From contig CAYFVU010000005.1 in NCBI GenBank assembly GCA_964346645.1, positions 1 through 64,000 of the forward strand: 64,000 nucleotides of DNA, written 5' to 3'. Positions 8,070-16,932 of the stretch are shown here, piece by piece. The DNA is from CAYFVU01 sp964346645 (lineage in GTDB: Bacteria > Spirochaetota > Spirochaetia > DSM-16054 > Sediminispirochaetaceae). Below the pieces are notes generated by a model, which saw nothing but the letters and a program-made list of their open reading frames with translations, was not told where the DNA came from and made no database searches. Made by a program: the position numbers and the translations under genes. How positions within the stretch are numbered: position 1 is the stretch's first letter; the number at the start of each line of letters is the position of its first letter.

Positions 8070-9864
8070 TCTTCGCGAACTGATTGAGCATCTGCTGCAG
8101 GGTGGAGATCCGGTCTATGGTCTCTTGCAGCTTGTCTTTCAGTGTGGTCGGCCGGCCCTTGAAGAGGTACTTTCTCCCCATTGCATCCTGTATCTGCCTC
8201 TCTCGCGCCGTAATCAGCTCCTTGAAGACCCTCTTCAGCCCTTCGATGGCCTGCGACCCCCGCTCGATCAGCTCCTTCGCCTCCCTGTCCTTCTTTACCA
8301 CCAGAGATCGATAGAGCCGCTTCTGCTCGGAGTCGATGCTGTTCTGAAAGCGGAGTCGATTGAACATCTTACCCTCCTCCTGCTCTTCGGAGAGCGAATC
8401 GTCGAGAACCACGATCTTGTCCGCCACATCCTCCGCAGAGGCGGCGTGCTGCACGATCCGATCTCTAGTGATCCTGTCCTGCTGCGGGATTATCTGCTCG
8501 CAGATCTGGATAAGCCGCTGCACCTCGTTCTTGTAGAAGAGGATGAGGTAGTTGTACATGACGAAGAGGGCGTTGTGGTAGCTGAAGGAGGGGATCCCCA
8601 TCTGATTGTAGTCGATGGAGGAGTAGATGCGGTAGTGATGGAGCTCCTTGAGTATATGCCCTTCGAAGAGCGTCTCGCGCTCCTCTTGCAGCGCATGTTC
8701 GATTATCATCCCCATGTGCTCCTCGAGTTCGATGCGGAGGCTCAGCTTCTTGATGGAGCGGTAGAAGGAGACGACGTCGAATTTGGGCATGTAGACGATG
8801 AGTCGATAGTAGGGGTCCTCCCGAAACAGTCGGATAATCTCGGGAAGGGGAAGGTCTCTCATGGTCTCGCGCACCTTCTCGGATAGCCTCCTCATGTCGT
8901 CGATCAGCTGCTCCGATCTCGACTTTCCCATTCCCTCGCGCACATCGCCATGATTGTCGCTCTGGTCCAGCACTGCAGCGAAGACATCTCCCACCCAGCT
9001 CTTGGTCAGCTGATGCGCCACGTCGGCCTTCGAGGCGTTGTAGAGGGCGTAGTAGAGGTCCTCCAGCTCTTCGAGGGCGGCCACGACGGAGGTGGATTGA
9101 AAGAGGGGCGGTCTTTCGGGCTCGTCCGTACGGAGGGTGCCGTGGAAGGCGGAGAAGAAGGAGCGGTAGGGAAAGAGCACGAGGTCCTTCATGAAGTAGA
9201 GCGGCTTCAGCACATCCTCCACCACCTTGAAGCTCTTTGCGGGAATAGAATCGATGTAGGAATCCACCTTCTTCTCGAGCTCATTGAAGAGGTCTTCTTT
9301 GCTGCCCCGCTTCTTGTACTCCTTCACGATCTCCTCGAAGGGGAAGAATGAGAAGAGGTTCTCCTCCTCGTTTTTCAACTCGGAGTCGACGAGACGGTAG
9401 AAGAACTCCTGCAGCTGCATCGATCCCTCGGGATCCTGCCACACCGAGGTAAAGAACTCCTGTAGCGGGAGAGTGGTCAGGTAGAGAGAGAAGACCTTCT
9501 CCGGACACTTCGGCTTGAGCGATCGGGTCTCGAAACCTACCATGCCCTGAGCTCTCTTCTGGATGCGCCCCCGCAGCTCCTTCATCTTGTGCCGGTAGAA
9601 GAGCTCTTCGGTGCTTTTTCCCGTAAATATTCCCATGAAGAAGAAGATGATGCTGCGAAAGGGGGGGAGCTTGCGAAGGTCGCGCTTGAGCCTCACGTTC
9701 CGCTCCTCATCGTCGGTCTCCTGGCGGACGACTCGGCTCTCCTTCTGCTCCTCGAAATTGAGGCTGCGCCTGATCTTGCTGAGGAATTCCTTTCGCTCTC
9801 GCTCCGAGAGGTTCTCGGCGAGAGAATCGAATACCGAGCCTTCACTACTCCTCTGCTCCACCAC
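8032..9864 (-). CDS. Large cytoplasmic protein, probable spirochaete DUF5312 family
   Basis: A 610-aa mostly helical, charged protein with no signal peptide; one hydrophobic stretch near residue 70 (SIIFFFMGIFTG). The C-terminal third has long coiled-coil-like helices ending in DKLQETIDRISTLQQMLNQF. I recognise it only tentatively as the spirochaete-restricted DUF5312 family, function unknown. GTG 9864 follows the thiN stop directly, with GGGGAAGGAG upstream, so the two are translated as a pair. The 3' end overlaps the HIT gene. Confidence 0.6.
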   Translation of the reverse strand: MVEQRSSEGSVFDSLAENLSERERKEFLSKIRRSLNFEEQKESRVVRQETDDEERNVRLKRDLRKLPPFRSIIFFFMGIFTGKSTEELFYRHKMKELRGRIQKRAQGMVGFETRSLKPKCPEKVFSLYLTTLPLQEFFTSVWQDPEGSMQLQEFFYRLVDSELKNEEENLFSFFPFEEIVKEYKKRGSKEDLFNELEKKVDSYIDSIPAKSFKVVEDVLKPLYFMKDLVLFPYRSFFSAFHGTLRTDEPERPPLFQSTSVVAALEELEDLYYALYNASKADVAHQLTKSWVGDVFAAVLDQSDNHGDVREGMGKSRSEQLIDDMRRLSEKVRETMRDLPLPEIIRLFREDPYYRLIVYMPKFDVVSFYRSIKKLSLRIELEEHMGMIIEHALQEERETLFEGHILKELHHYRIYSSIDYNQMGIPSFSYHNALFVMYNYLILFYKNEVQRLIQICEQIIPQQDRITRDRIVQHAASAEDVADKIVVLDDSLSEEQEEGKMFNRLRFQNSIDSEQKRLYRSLVVKKDREAKELIERGSQAIEGLKRVFKELITARERQIQDAMGRKYLFKGRPTTLKDKLQETIDRISTLQQMLNQFAKIRAEKGSDESLG

Positions 9865-10527
9865 TCACTCCTTCCCCGCCGTACAGACCTCGGAGGAACA
9901 GACGAGGATCGCCCGTCCCTCTACCGGCTCTATGGCGAGTGTCTCCGAAACTACCAGATTGCTGATCCCCGCATCTCCCCGCTCCCAGACGAGCTCGTCG
10001 AGGGGCCACTTCAAGCCGCGGCTCTTCAGTCTGCAGCGTCCCTTCCCCGCGGGAAAGAGCGAAACCGTCGAACCCTCCAGTCCGGAGAACTCCTTCGGCT
10101 CGTCGATCGATATCACCAGATCGCTGCCGCCGTACCACCGGTCGGGGCGCATCTCTCTGTCGAAGAGTATGACCAGACCGAGCAGATGGTCGAGCCGTCC
10201 CCCTCCGCCTCCGATGAGAATGATGTGCTCGGCCCCCAACTCACGAAGCCTCCTCAGCCCTATTTCCGTGTCCGTCTCCTCTTTTTCTGACGAGGTAAAC
10301 TCCACCTCGGTTTTTACCTCGTGTCCCTGCCGTGCGGCGAGTCCCTCGATCTCACTCGCATAACGCGTCGAGTCCATGTCGCCTACCAGCAGATCCGGCA
10401 CGATGCCGAGCTCGTAGAGGTAGTCGAAACCGGAATCGGCCGCCCCCACGATGTCGACCCCGCGTACGAGGCGGGCAATAGTTTCCGGTTGCGGCGCATC
10501 TCCTCCGATACACAGTGCTGCTTTCAT
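9865..10527 (-). CDS. thiN: Thiamine pyrophosphokinase
   Basis: Transfers pyrophosphate from ATP to thiamine, giving the cofactor ThDP. The 220-aa product shows the family's hallmarks: AADSGFDYL near residue 30, VGDMDS near 50, an acidic Thr-containing segment EETDTEIGL, and GGGGGRLDH, which forms the thiamine/ATP site at the dimer interface. The C-terminal beta-sandwich includes GISNLVV. ATG 10527 has GAGAGGAA upstream. No TPP riboswitch is visible. It leads the unit with the DUF5312-like gene. Confidence 0.9.
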   Translation of the reverse strand: MKAALCIGGDAPQPETIARLVRGVDIVGAADSGFDYLYELGIVPDLLVGDMDSTRYASEIEGLAARQGHEVKTEVEFTSSEKEETDTEIGLRRLRELGAEHIILIGGGGGRLDHLLGLVILFDREMRPDRWYGGSDLVISIDEPKEFSGLEGSTVSLFPAGKGRCRLKSRGLKWPLDELVWERGDAGISNLVVSETLAIEPVEGRAILVCSSEVCTAGKE

Positions 10528-10565
10528 AGCTCGGTTCCTCTCCCCGACCGGAGGACTCGTCCGGC

Positions 10566-10732
10566 TCTACCCGCCGCACGGCAGCCGCACAGCAACCACA
10601 CAGCAGCCGCNNNNNNNNNNNNNNNNNNNNNNNNNNNNNNNNNNNNNNNNNNNNNNNNNNNNNNNNNNNNNNNNNNNNNNNNNNNNNNNNNNNNNNNNNN
10701 NNNNNNNNNNCACAGCAGCCGCCGAAAAGCAC
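10566..10732. repeat. GC-rich CAGCCGCACAGC-type repeat containing a 100-N gap (10611-10710)
   Basis: The sequence before the gap is a run of imperfect CAGCCGCACAGCAACCA-like units, and the 12-mer CACAGCAGCCGC both ends the left flank and begins the right flank. A short tandem repeat probably broke the assembly. No gene is seen between thiN and the promoter at 10738. Confidence 0.7.
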
Positions 10733-10737
10733 TCCGG

Positions 10738-10766
10738 TTGTCTTCCAGCGGATTTTAGTGTATAAC
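10738..10766 (+). promoter_or_regulatory. Promoter for the DUF1015 gene
   Basis: TTGTCT and TATAAC are separated by 17 nt. The predicted leader is about 49 nt and carries GAAGGAG before ATG 10822, so this gene is conventionally leadered. Confidence 0.6.
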
Positions 10767-10821
10767 GTACTATACTTTCACACAACCATTTTACTATCCG
10801 AACTCAGAAGGAGCAGCGATA

Positions 10822-12168
10822 ATGGAACAATACGAGAAGAGACTCGAACGGATCGGCGTATCCATTCCCCGTATTTTAATGCCCGAGGAGGGAACCGACA
10901 TGCACAAGTGGGCGGTTGTCGCCTGCGACCAGTACACCTCCGAACCGGAGTACTGGAAGAGTGTCGAAGAGTACGTCGGCTCTGCCCCCTCTACCCTCAA
11001 GCTCATTTTCCCCGAGGTATATCTCGAGGATAGTGACTACGAGGAGAGGATCCGGAAGATCGGCGAGCAGATGCAGGAGTACCTGGACAAGGGGATACTG
11101 AATGAGCACGAGCCCGCCTTTTTTCTGGTAGAGCGCTCTACCCCGGACTCTCCGAATAGGTGGGGACTGATGGCTGCCCTCGACCTCGAGAAGTACGACT
11201 ACTCCAAGGGTTCGAAGACGCCGATCAGGGCCACCGAAGGAACCATCGAGGAGCGCATTCCGCCGAGGAAGAAGATCCGCGAGAAGGCGCCGATCGAGCT
11301 CCCGCACATCATGGTCCTCATCGACGACGAGAAGAGGAGCGTAATCGAGCCTCTCGCAGAAAAGGCCGAGAGTTTCGAGAAGGTCTACGACTTCTACCTG
11401 ATGAAGAACGGCGGCCACATTACCGGCTACAAGGTCGGCGACGAGACGAGCCTCGAGCAGATTGCTTCGGCCCTCGAGTCCCTTGCAGATCCGAAACGCT
11501 TCGCCGAAAAGCACGGCAACGAAGACGTGCTCCTCTTCGCCATGGGCGACGGAAACCACTCCCTCGCCACTGCAAAGGCCGTGTGGGAAGATATCAAGCA
11601 CGAGAGGGGAACGTCCGACGAAGTGATGCGCCACCCCGCCCGCTGGGCGCTCGTAGAGATCGAGAACATCTACGACGAGGGGCTCATCTTCGAGCCTATC
11701 CACCGCGTCGTGTTCGGAAGCGATTTCGAGTCCTTCAGCTCCGAGCTGGAGAAGATCTCGCAGATCGAATTCAAGGAGCTCGGCTCGGTAAAAGAGGTAA
11801 ATGAGCTGGTGCGCAACGAGTCCGGCAAGAGCGAAGTACAGTACATCGGCTATCTCGATGCGAAGCGCAAAGGTGTCTTCGAGGTAAAGAAGCCCGAGTC
11901 CACCATAGCCGCCGGAACCGCGCAGCAGGTAATCGACAGCCTCATCAAGAGTGGATCGAAGACCTCCGTCGACTACATTCACGGCGAGGAGGCGACCGAA
12001 ACCATCGGCTCGAGAGAGGGCAACTTCGGCCTCATCCTTCCGCCGATGGACAAACAGGACTTCTTCCGCACCGTCATCAACGACGGCGCTCTGCCGAGAA
12101 AGACCTTCTCCATGGGCGAAGCCCACGAGAAGCGCTACTACGTGGAGGCGAGAAAGATCGTGCTGTAG
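10822..12168 (+). CDS. DUF1015 family protein
   Basis: A 448-aa cytoplasmic protein that matches the DUF1015 family through its length. Characteristic segments are WAVVACDQYTSEPEYW near residue 32, a Pro-rich IPPRKKIREKAP near 145, MVLIDDEKRSVIEPL, and FAMGDGNHSLATAK near 240, probably an active-site or metal-binding loop. Function is not established; family members often lie near serine or amino-acid metabolism genes. It is a single-gene unit with its own promoter, ended by the bidirectional terminator at 12244-12280. Confidence 0.85.
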   Translation: MEQYEKRLERIGVSIPRILMPEEGTDMHKWAVVACDQYTSEPEYWKSVEEYVGSAPSTLKLIFPEVYLEDSDYEERIRKIGEQMQEYLDKGILNEHEPAFFLVERSTPDSPNRWGLMAALDLEKYDYSKGSKTPIRATEGTIEERIPPRKKIREKAPIELPHIMVLIDDEKRSVIEPLAEKAESFEKVYDFYLMKNGGHITGYKVGDETSLEQIASALESLADPKRFAEKHGNEDVLLFAMGDGNHSLATAKAVWEDIKHERGTSDEVMRHPARWALVEIENIYDEGLIFEPIHRVVFGSDFESFSSELEKISQIEFKELGSVKEVNELVRNESGKSEVQYIGYLDAKRKGVFEVKKPESTIAAGTAQQVIDSLIKSGSKTSVDYIHGEEATETIGSREGNFGLILPPMDKQDFFRTVINDGALPRKTFSMGEAHEKRYYVEARKIVL

Positions 12169-12199
12169 AGGAACTGCAAAAGAATTCCATAATTTATTT

Positions 12200-12324
12200 A
12201 ATACTTATTATCAAGCTGTATACTATTTAATACATTTATCTCTAAAAAAGAGCCGGAGTCGCAGTTCCGGCTCTTTTTTTGTTGTGACCTAATAAGTATT
12301 TGTTCACAAATGTATACAGCTTGA
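12200..12324. repeat. AT-rich nested inverted repeats around the terminator
   Basis: TCAAGCTGTATAC (12211-12223) is exactly inverted at 12312-12324, TACATTT (12231-12237) at 12308-12314, and AATACTTATTA (12200-12210) at 12290-12300. The terminator hairpin is in the middle. The A/T-rich composition differs sharply from the neighbouring genes. No coding potential seen. Confidence 0.75.
12244..12280. terminator. Bidirectional intrinsic terminator
   Basis: A 9-bp stem AGAGCCGGA/TCCGGCTCT with an 8-nt loop is flanked by A6 on one side and T7 on the other, so it can stop both the DUF1015 transcript and the opposing FtsB-like transcript. Confidence 0.92.
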
Positions 12325-12339
12325 CACTAAATATGAAGG

Positions 12340-12807
12340 CTATTCGCTTTGTTTGTAGCGAATCCCGATAAAGGTGATCACTCCCACGAGAATCGCGACG
12401 ATCCTGAAGACCGTTGGATCTACCTCCAGAGGCTCGTACTCACCCACAGATCTTCCCACGAGGTAGAAGGGGCGATCGTACTCATATCCCTCCACGTACA
12501 GCTTCGTCTCGTTTTCCCGGTAGTAGCCGAGGGAACGCGCCGCCAATTCTATCGCTTTGCGGTCGTCGGTGAACCGGTCGAATCTTCCATCCAGACGAGC
12601 ATGGATCTCCTTCAGTCGCTTCTCGTTTTCCTCCAGACGCTCCTTGTAATTCTCCAATCTTTCGTATGCGAGGATGCCCTTCTCTCCCCAGATGAAGGTC
12701 TGAATAGTGAGGGCCATGAATGCTGCATAGAGTGCCAACAGTAGTGATGCGCCGCGTCTCATATTTGCTTTTACGGCCCGAAGAGGCTCGAGCTTGAATG
12801 AAAGCAT
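12340..12807 (-). CDS. FtsB/DivIC-like septum formation initiator protein
   Basis: A 155-aa bitopic-looking protein: hydrophobic segment at about residues 20-40 (SLLLALYAAFMALTIQTFI), a coiled coil (about 48-75, YERLENYKERLEENEKRL) and the family's post-coil motif AIELAARSLGYYRENE. In known systems FtsB/DivIC bridges FtsL and FtsQ in the divisome. Unusually, it carries a second hydrophobic segment at the C-terminus (FRIVAILVGVITFIGI), which ordinary FtsB lacks. No clear Shine-Dalgarno for ATG 12807; the ATG at residue 16 is an alternative. Confidence 0.8.
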   Translation of the reverse strand: MLSFKLEPLRAVKANMRRGASLLLALYAAFMALTIQTFIWGEKGILAYERLENYKERLEENEKRLKEIHARLDGRFDRFTDDRKAIELAARSLGYYRENETKLYVEGYEYDRPFYLVGRSVGEYEPLEVDPTVFRIVAILVGVITFIGIRYKQSE

Positions 12808-12942
12808 AAATCCAACGATTGTTATTTTCTTATCTTTCTGTTACTCTTTAAATGAAGGAGAAAATTTTTTTGCGCGGATTGGCTCAATACCTTGCCTGTG
12901 TGTTCCGAAAATAGAGTATTGATGTGTAGGTAGGAGAAGAGG

Positions 12943-15836
12943 ATGGCTTTTGATAGTGACGTAGACGAAAAACCTCAAATGACGCAGAGTAAAGAACAGG
13001 AGCTGGAGCAGTACGGAGTTTGGGTCAAGGTCGGTCCCGAAGAGTTTACTCCCGAAGAAAGCGACAGGGGCGAAGGAGAGGAAGAGTTCGATCTGCAGGA
13101 TCTGCCCCAGGAAGAAGAACTTCCCTCCGACAACGAAGAGGAGTCCTCTCATCTTACCGAAGAGGAGGAGTCTCTCCTCGGCGAACTCGAAGAACAGGAT
13201 AGAGAAGAAGTCGGCGAGTCCGGCGAAGAGGATCTCGATCACATAGACTTCGACATAGAAGCCTTGGACGAACTCGACGATATAGATAGCGGTCTCGAGG
13301 ATACGGTGGTAGAAGAAGAGACTTCGGCATCCGAAGAGAAGCAGCAGACGGAAGAGAAGACCTCTGCCGGCGAATCGTTGGAAACCGAAACCGATTTCGA
13401 AGCCGACATCGATGAACTCAGCCTCGACATCCCCGAAGAGGATGAGCTCTCTATAGAAACCGAAGCATCCGAGGAGGAGGCTTCGTCGACAGGCGAAGGA
13501 GAAGAGAAATCCGATCTGAGCGGACTCGATATCGACGAGAGCGATATCGAGGAACTCCAGCTCGACGATCTCGATCTAGATCTCGAGGATGAGGGATCCG
13601 AACAAGGCGGTCGGGAGACCGGCAGTGAAGAAGAGGAAACGCTCGATGAACTCTCCTTCGAAGATCTCGAGGAAGAACCGCTCGGAATGCCCGCCAAAAC
13701 CGAAGAGGAGAGTTCGGAGACCACGGAAGAGTCCGAGACAGCAGAATCTCACACGCAAGAACCTTCTGAGCTCAAACAGCCGGCACAGGAGGAGAGTTCG
13801 GAAGAGTCTGCCTCTGAACTCGACATCGACGAGGACCTGCTTCTCGAGACAGAAGATCTCGATAGCGAAGAAGGAGAAAGCGAAGACTTCGAGGAAGAAC
13901 TCGAGGAAATAGACGTCGACTCACTCGTCGAGGAGCCGGAAGAAGCGGAAGAGCCCGCTACCGAGCCCGCGGCAGTGGAAGCCGAAGAGGCGGAAGAGCC
14001 CGGAGAAAAAGAAGAAGCTTCCCCGGAGGAGNNNNNNNNNNNNNNNNNNNNNNNNNNNNNNNNNNNNNNNNNNNNNNNNNNNNNNNNNNNNNNNNNNNNN
14101 NNNNNNNNNNNNNNNNNNNNNNNNNNNNNNNGGAAGCCGAAGAGGCGGAAGAGCCCGGAGAAAAAGAAGAAGCTTCCCCGGAGGAGGAACTCTCCCTTAT
14201 CGAGGAGGAGATCGAGGATATCGATCTCGAGGACCTCGAACAGTCGGATTTCGGCGAAGACCTGCAGGAGCTCGACGAAATACAGGACGACTCTGCCGGG
14301 TTCGAACAGAGCGAACTTACCGAGTTCGACGATCTCGGAGCCCTCGAAGAGGACCTTTCTATAGAAAACCTTTCCGAAGAATCCGAATCCTCCGAAACCG
14401 AAGAGCCGGAGCCCGTAGAGGAAATAGAACAAGAAAGCATAGCAGAGGAGAGTTCGGAACCGGTGATCGCTGGAGAAGAGACTGAGGCAAAAGCTTCGGA
14501 GCAGGCCGGCGGTGAAGGCTCTTCGGAGATTCTCGGAAAGATCGAGCAGGAGCTGCTTTCCATAAAGAGCGAGCTCTCCTCGCTCAAAGAGGAGCTGAAC
14601 ACCCTTCGTCGGCAACCGGAGACCTCCGCAGGCCGGGCGGAGAGCAGTGCCGCCGAAACCACCGGAGAAACATCCGGTACCGAAGAGATCTCCGATGAAG
14701 ATACCGGTTTCTTCGAAGAGGACGAAGACGAGACCATAGCCCTCACCGGTGATGAGCTCGACAACATCCTCAACAGCGCGGACATCAGAGAGGAGTCCGG
14801 AAAGGCCGAGGATTACCCTGAAGAGATGACGCATTCCGAAGACTCCGAAGAAATGCATGCCGAAGGCCGCGAAGAGGAGGAAGCCGAGGAAGAAGGCGAA
14901 GAGGATGAGTTCCTGCTCGACCAGGAAGACATCCTCTCCCCCGATACCGGTGAAACGGCTCCTGCGGAAGCTGAGGAAGCCGCCGCCGAAGGAACCGCTG
15001 CAGAACCCGAAGAAGTGCAAACCGAAGAAGAGACCGAGGAGCTGGACTTGGGAGAGGGGCTCGATCTGAGCGAAATCGAATCGGCCGAAGCCCCTATCCT
15101 CGAAGAAGAGGGAGAGGATATTCCCGAGGAGACACTCGAACTCGAAGAGACCGAAGCAGAACCTTCAACCGAAGGAGAGGAACAAGAGAAAGAGGCTGAA
15201 GAAGAAGAGGCTGATTTCGACGAAGACATCCTCGATGAAATAGAAATCGACATTCCCGAAACGCTTTCCGAGATGCCCGAGGAAGGAGAAGAGGAATCCG
15301 CAGAAGAGACGAGCGGCGAAGAGAGCGAAGCCGAAGAAGAGGAGGAGCTCCCGGACGAGGAGATTCTCTTCGATGACGATCTTTTAGATCTGGGCGAACC
15401 CGCCGAAACGGCAGAGGAAGATACAGAGCAAGAAGAAACTCCGGCACCGTCGAAAGCCGCAGAGGCAGTCGATGAAACGGAGGAAGAAGCCGAGGACAGC
15501 TGGGAATCCATCGAAGAGCCCTTTTCCGCAGAGGAGCTCGAGGGACTCGACGAGTTTACCGAAGAGCCGAGCGAAGGTGACTCGGAGATGCCCGCGGAAG
15601 AAGAAACTGAGGAAGCAGTAGAACCTGCGGAAGAAGAACCCGAGGCAGCAGTAGAGACCGAGGCATCCTCCGTCGATGAAATACCCGATGAGCTCCGCAC
15701 CGAGATCCGCTCGGTACTGAGTTACATGGATCAGCTGCTCGAGTCTCTCCCCGAAGACAAGATACAGGAGTTCGCGAACTCTGAGCATTTCGACGTGTAC
15801 AAGAAGCTCTTTGAAGAGCTCGGTTTGAAATCGTGA
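12943..15836 (+). CDS. Very acidic, repetitive low-complexity protein (912 aa after removing a false gap)
   Basis: The gene spans the N block at 14032-14131. The 55 bases before the Ns recur exactly after them, and both copies are in the same phase, so deleting one copy and the Ns gives one 912-codon frame. The protein is dominated by Glu, Asp and Ser, with loose repeats such as ELDIDEDLLLETEDLDSEE. More ordinary segments are an N-terminal QYGVWVKVGPEEF (about residue 24), a coiled coil ILGKIEQELLSIKSELSSL in the middle and a conserved-looking C-terminus with VLSYMDQLLESLPEDKIQEF. No signal peptide. AGGAGAAG precedes ATG 12943. Function unknown; the ends may be binding modules separated by a disordered spacer. 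Confidence 0.8.
13977..14186. repeat. 100-N gap flanked by identical 55-bp copies (assembly artefact)
   Basis: Bases 13977-14031 and 14132-14186 are identical over 55 bp. The same pattern and same length occur at the gap in hisH, which suggests contig ends overlapping by a 55-base k-mer that were not merged. Confidence 0.9.
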
Positions 15837-15858
15837 AAGAGAAAGAGGTGGTCAGATC

Positions 15859-16916
15859 GTGACTGAGGTAGAACACAGCGGCACGAGACAGGGTGCGGGC
15901 CTGCTCAAAACCGCGGAACACATTCGAAGCGAACATCTCGAAGAGATAAAAAAAAAAGTTTCGAAGAGGAGATAGATCTCTCTTCGCATGAATCGGCAGC
16001 CGACATTTCGGAAACCGAAACCTTCGATTCCGCGACGCTCGACACGAGAATCGAGGAGCTCAAAGCTTCCGCCGAGGCACCCGTTCGCTTCTTCTCCGAG
16101 TATGTAAACGCAGCCGGGATCGAGAAGGGAGCGCTCCTGCTCTACGATTCGGAACGCGAGTTGTACGCACCGTGGGCGATCACGGGTTTTGATGTAACCA
16201 CCACACACAAGCTGCGCATCCCTCTCCTCACCGTCAACGACCACTTCGCCCCACTCTCCGCCTTTCGCGGGAGCAGGGAAAAGTCTGAGTTCCTTCGAGA
16301 CTACTTTTCGGTGCGCGAGTTCGACTCTATCGAAGAGCTGTTGGTCGTTCCCTTCCAACGGGACGATACGATCATAGGCCTCCTCCTCGTTGCCGACTCC
16401 CGCAGCACATACGACGAACAGGTGGATTTTCTTCTATCGAGAAACGACGAGCTCTCATCCTTCATGTACGAGTCGAGAGAGCTCTTCTATACCAAACCGT
16501 CGGGGACCGTCTACACACCCGAGCATGCCTACGAGGAAACGGAGTCGCTCATACAGAAGGCACGGAGAGAGCACAACAACCTCCTGGTAATCAAACTGGA
16601 CATACAGTCACTCATCGCGCACCTTTTCTCCCAGTTAGACCGTGCAGACTCATATCGGCTCAGAAAAGACGTACTCAGCCTCATCTCCTCGATGGTGCGC
16701 GGCAGCGGAAAGGTTATCTACACCACCGACGCCCACACGATTCTCCTCATAGAGACGAAGTCCATTACTCAGGGACGACTGCTGCTCCACCAGATCTACA
16801 ACAGCCTCAACGGATTCTTCTCCCTCAGCGAACCCCTCCCCTCCCTCTCCTCCAGTGAACGTGTGCTTTCGAAGGACGGAGATACTGCGAAGAGTCTGTT
16901 AGAGGGATTCGTCTGA
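15859..16916 (+). CDS. GAF-like domain protein, full length only after a -1 frameshift at A10
   Basis: From GTG 15859 the zero frame runs 38 codons to TAG 15973. The GAF-like frame entering at 15957 has no ATG, GTG or TTG upstream before a stop at 15864, and its first start is TTG 16161, inside the domain. A -1 shift on the ten A at 15948-15957 joins the two into 352 aa. The product has an acidic linker, a GAF-like fold (PVRFFSEYVNAAGIEKGALLLY to IIGLLLVADSR) and a C-terminal degenerate GGDEF-like region (LLVIKLDIQSLIAHLF). Function unknown, possibly sensory. It sits 22 nt after the acidic protein and 16 nt before the first DUF115 gene. An 11th A lost in sequencing would give the same result. 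Confidence 0.7.
15948..15986 (+). promoter_or_regulatory. Candidate -1 frameshift signal: A10 run plus downstream hairpin
   Basis: The zero-frame codons AAA AAA AAA form a slippery A-AAA-AAA heptamer (15951-15957). Four nt later CGAAGAG(G)AGAT (15962-15973) pairs with ATCTCTCTTCG (15976-15986), 10-11 bp with one bulged G. The zero-frame stop lies in the hairpin. On the opposite strand the same element looks like a hairpin followed by T10, but no minus-strand gene ends here. Confidence 0.55.
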
Positions 16917-16932
16917 CGGGAGGGACTCCGAC

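Noticed and set aside
10528..10610. TPP riboswitch near thiN
   Set aside because: No CTGAGA or ACCTGA core found upstream of thiN in the readable sequence.
10876..12126. 416-aa minus-strand frame opposite DUF1015
   Set aside because: Codon pattern and full-length family match support only the plus strand; shadow of a GC-rich gene.
13239..15700. Long antisense Ser-rich or Phe/Leu-rich frames (up to about 420 aa) opposite the acidic gene
   Set aside because: They arise because GAA/GAG-rich coding has few stops on the other strand; composition is unnatural and no start context is present.
15948..15986. Minus-strand intrinsic terminator (hairpin plus T10)
   Set aside because: It looks convincing in isolation, but no minus-strand gene or promoter leads into it; the frameshift reading explains its place better.
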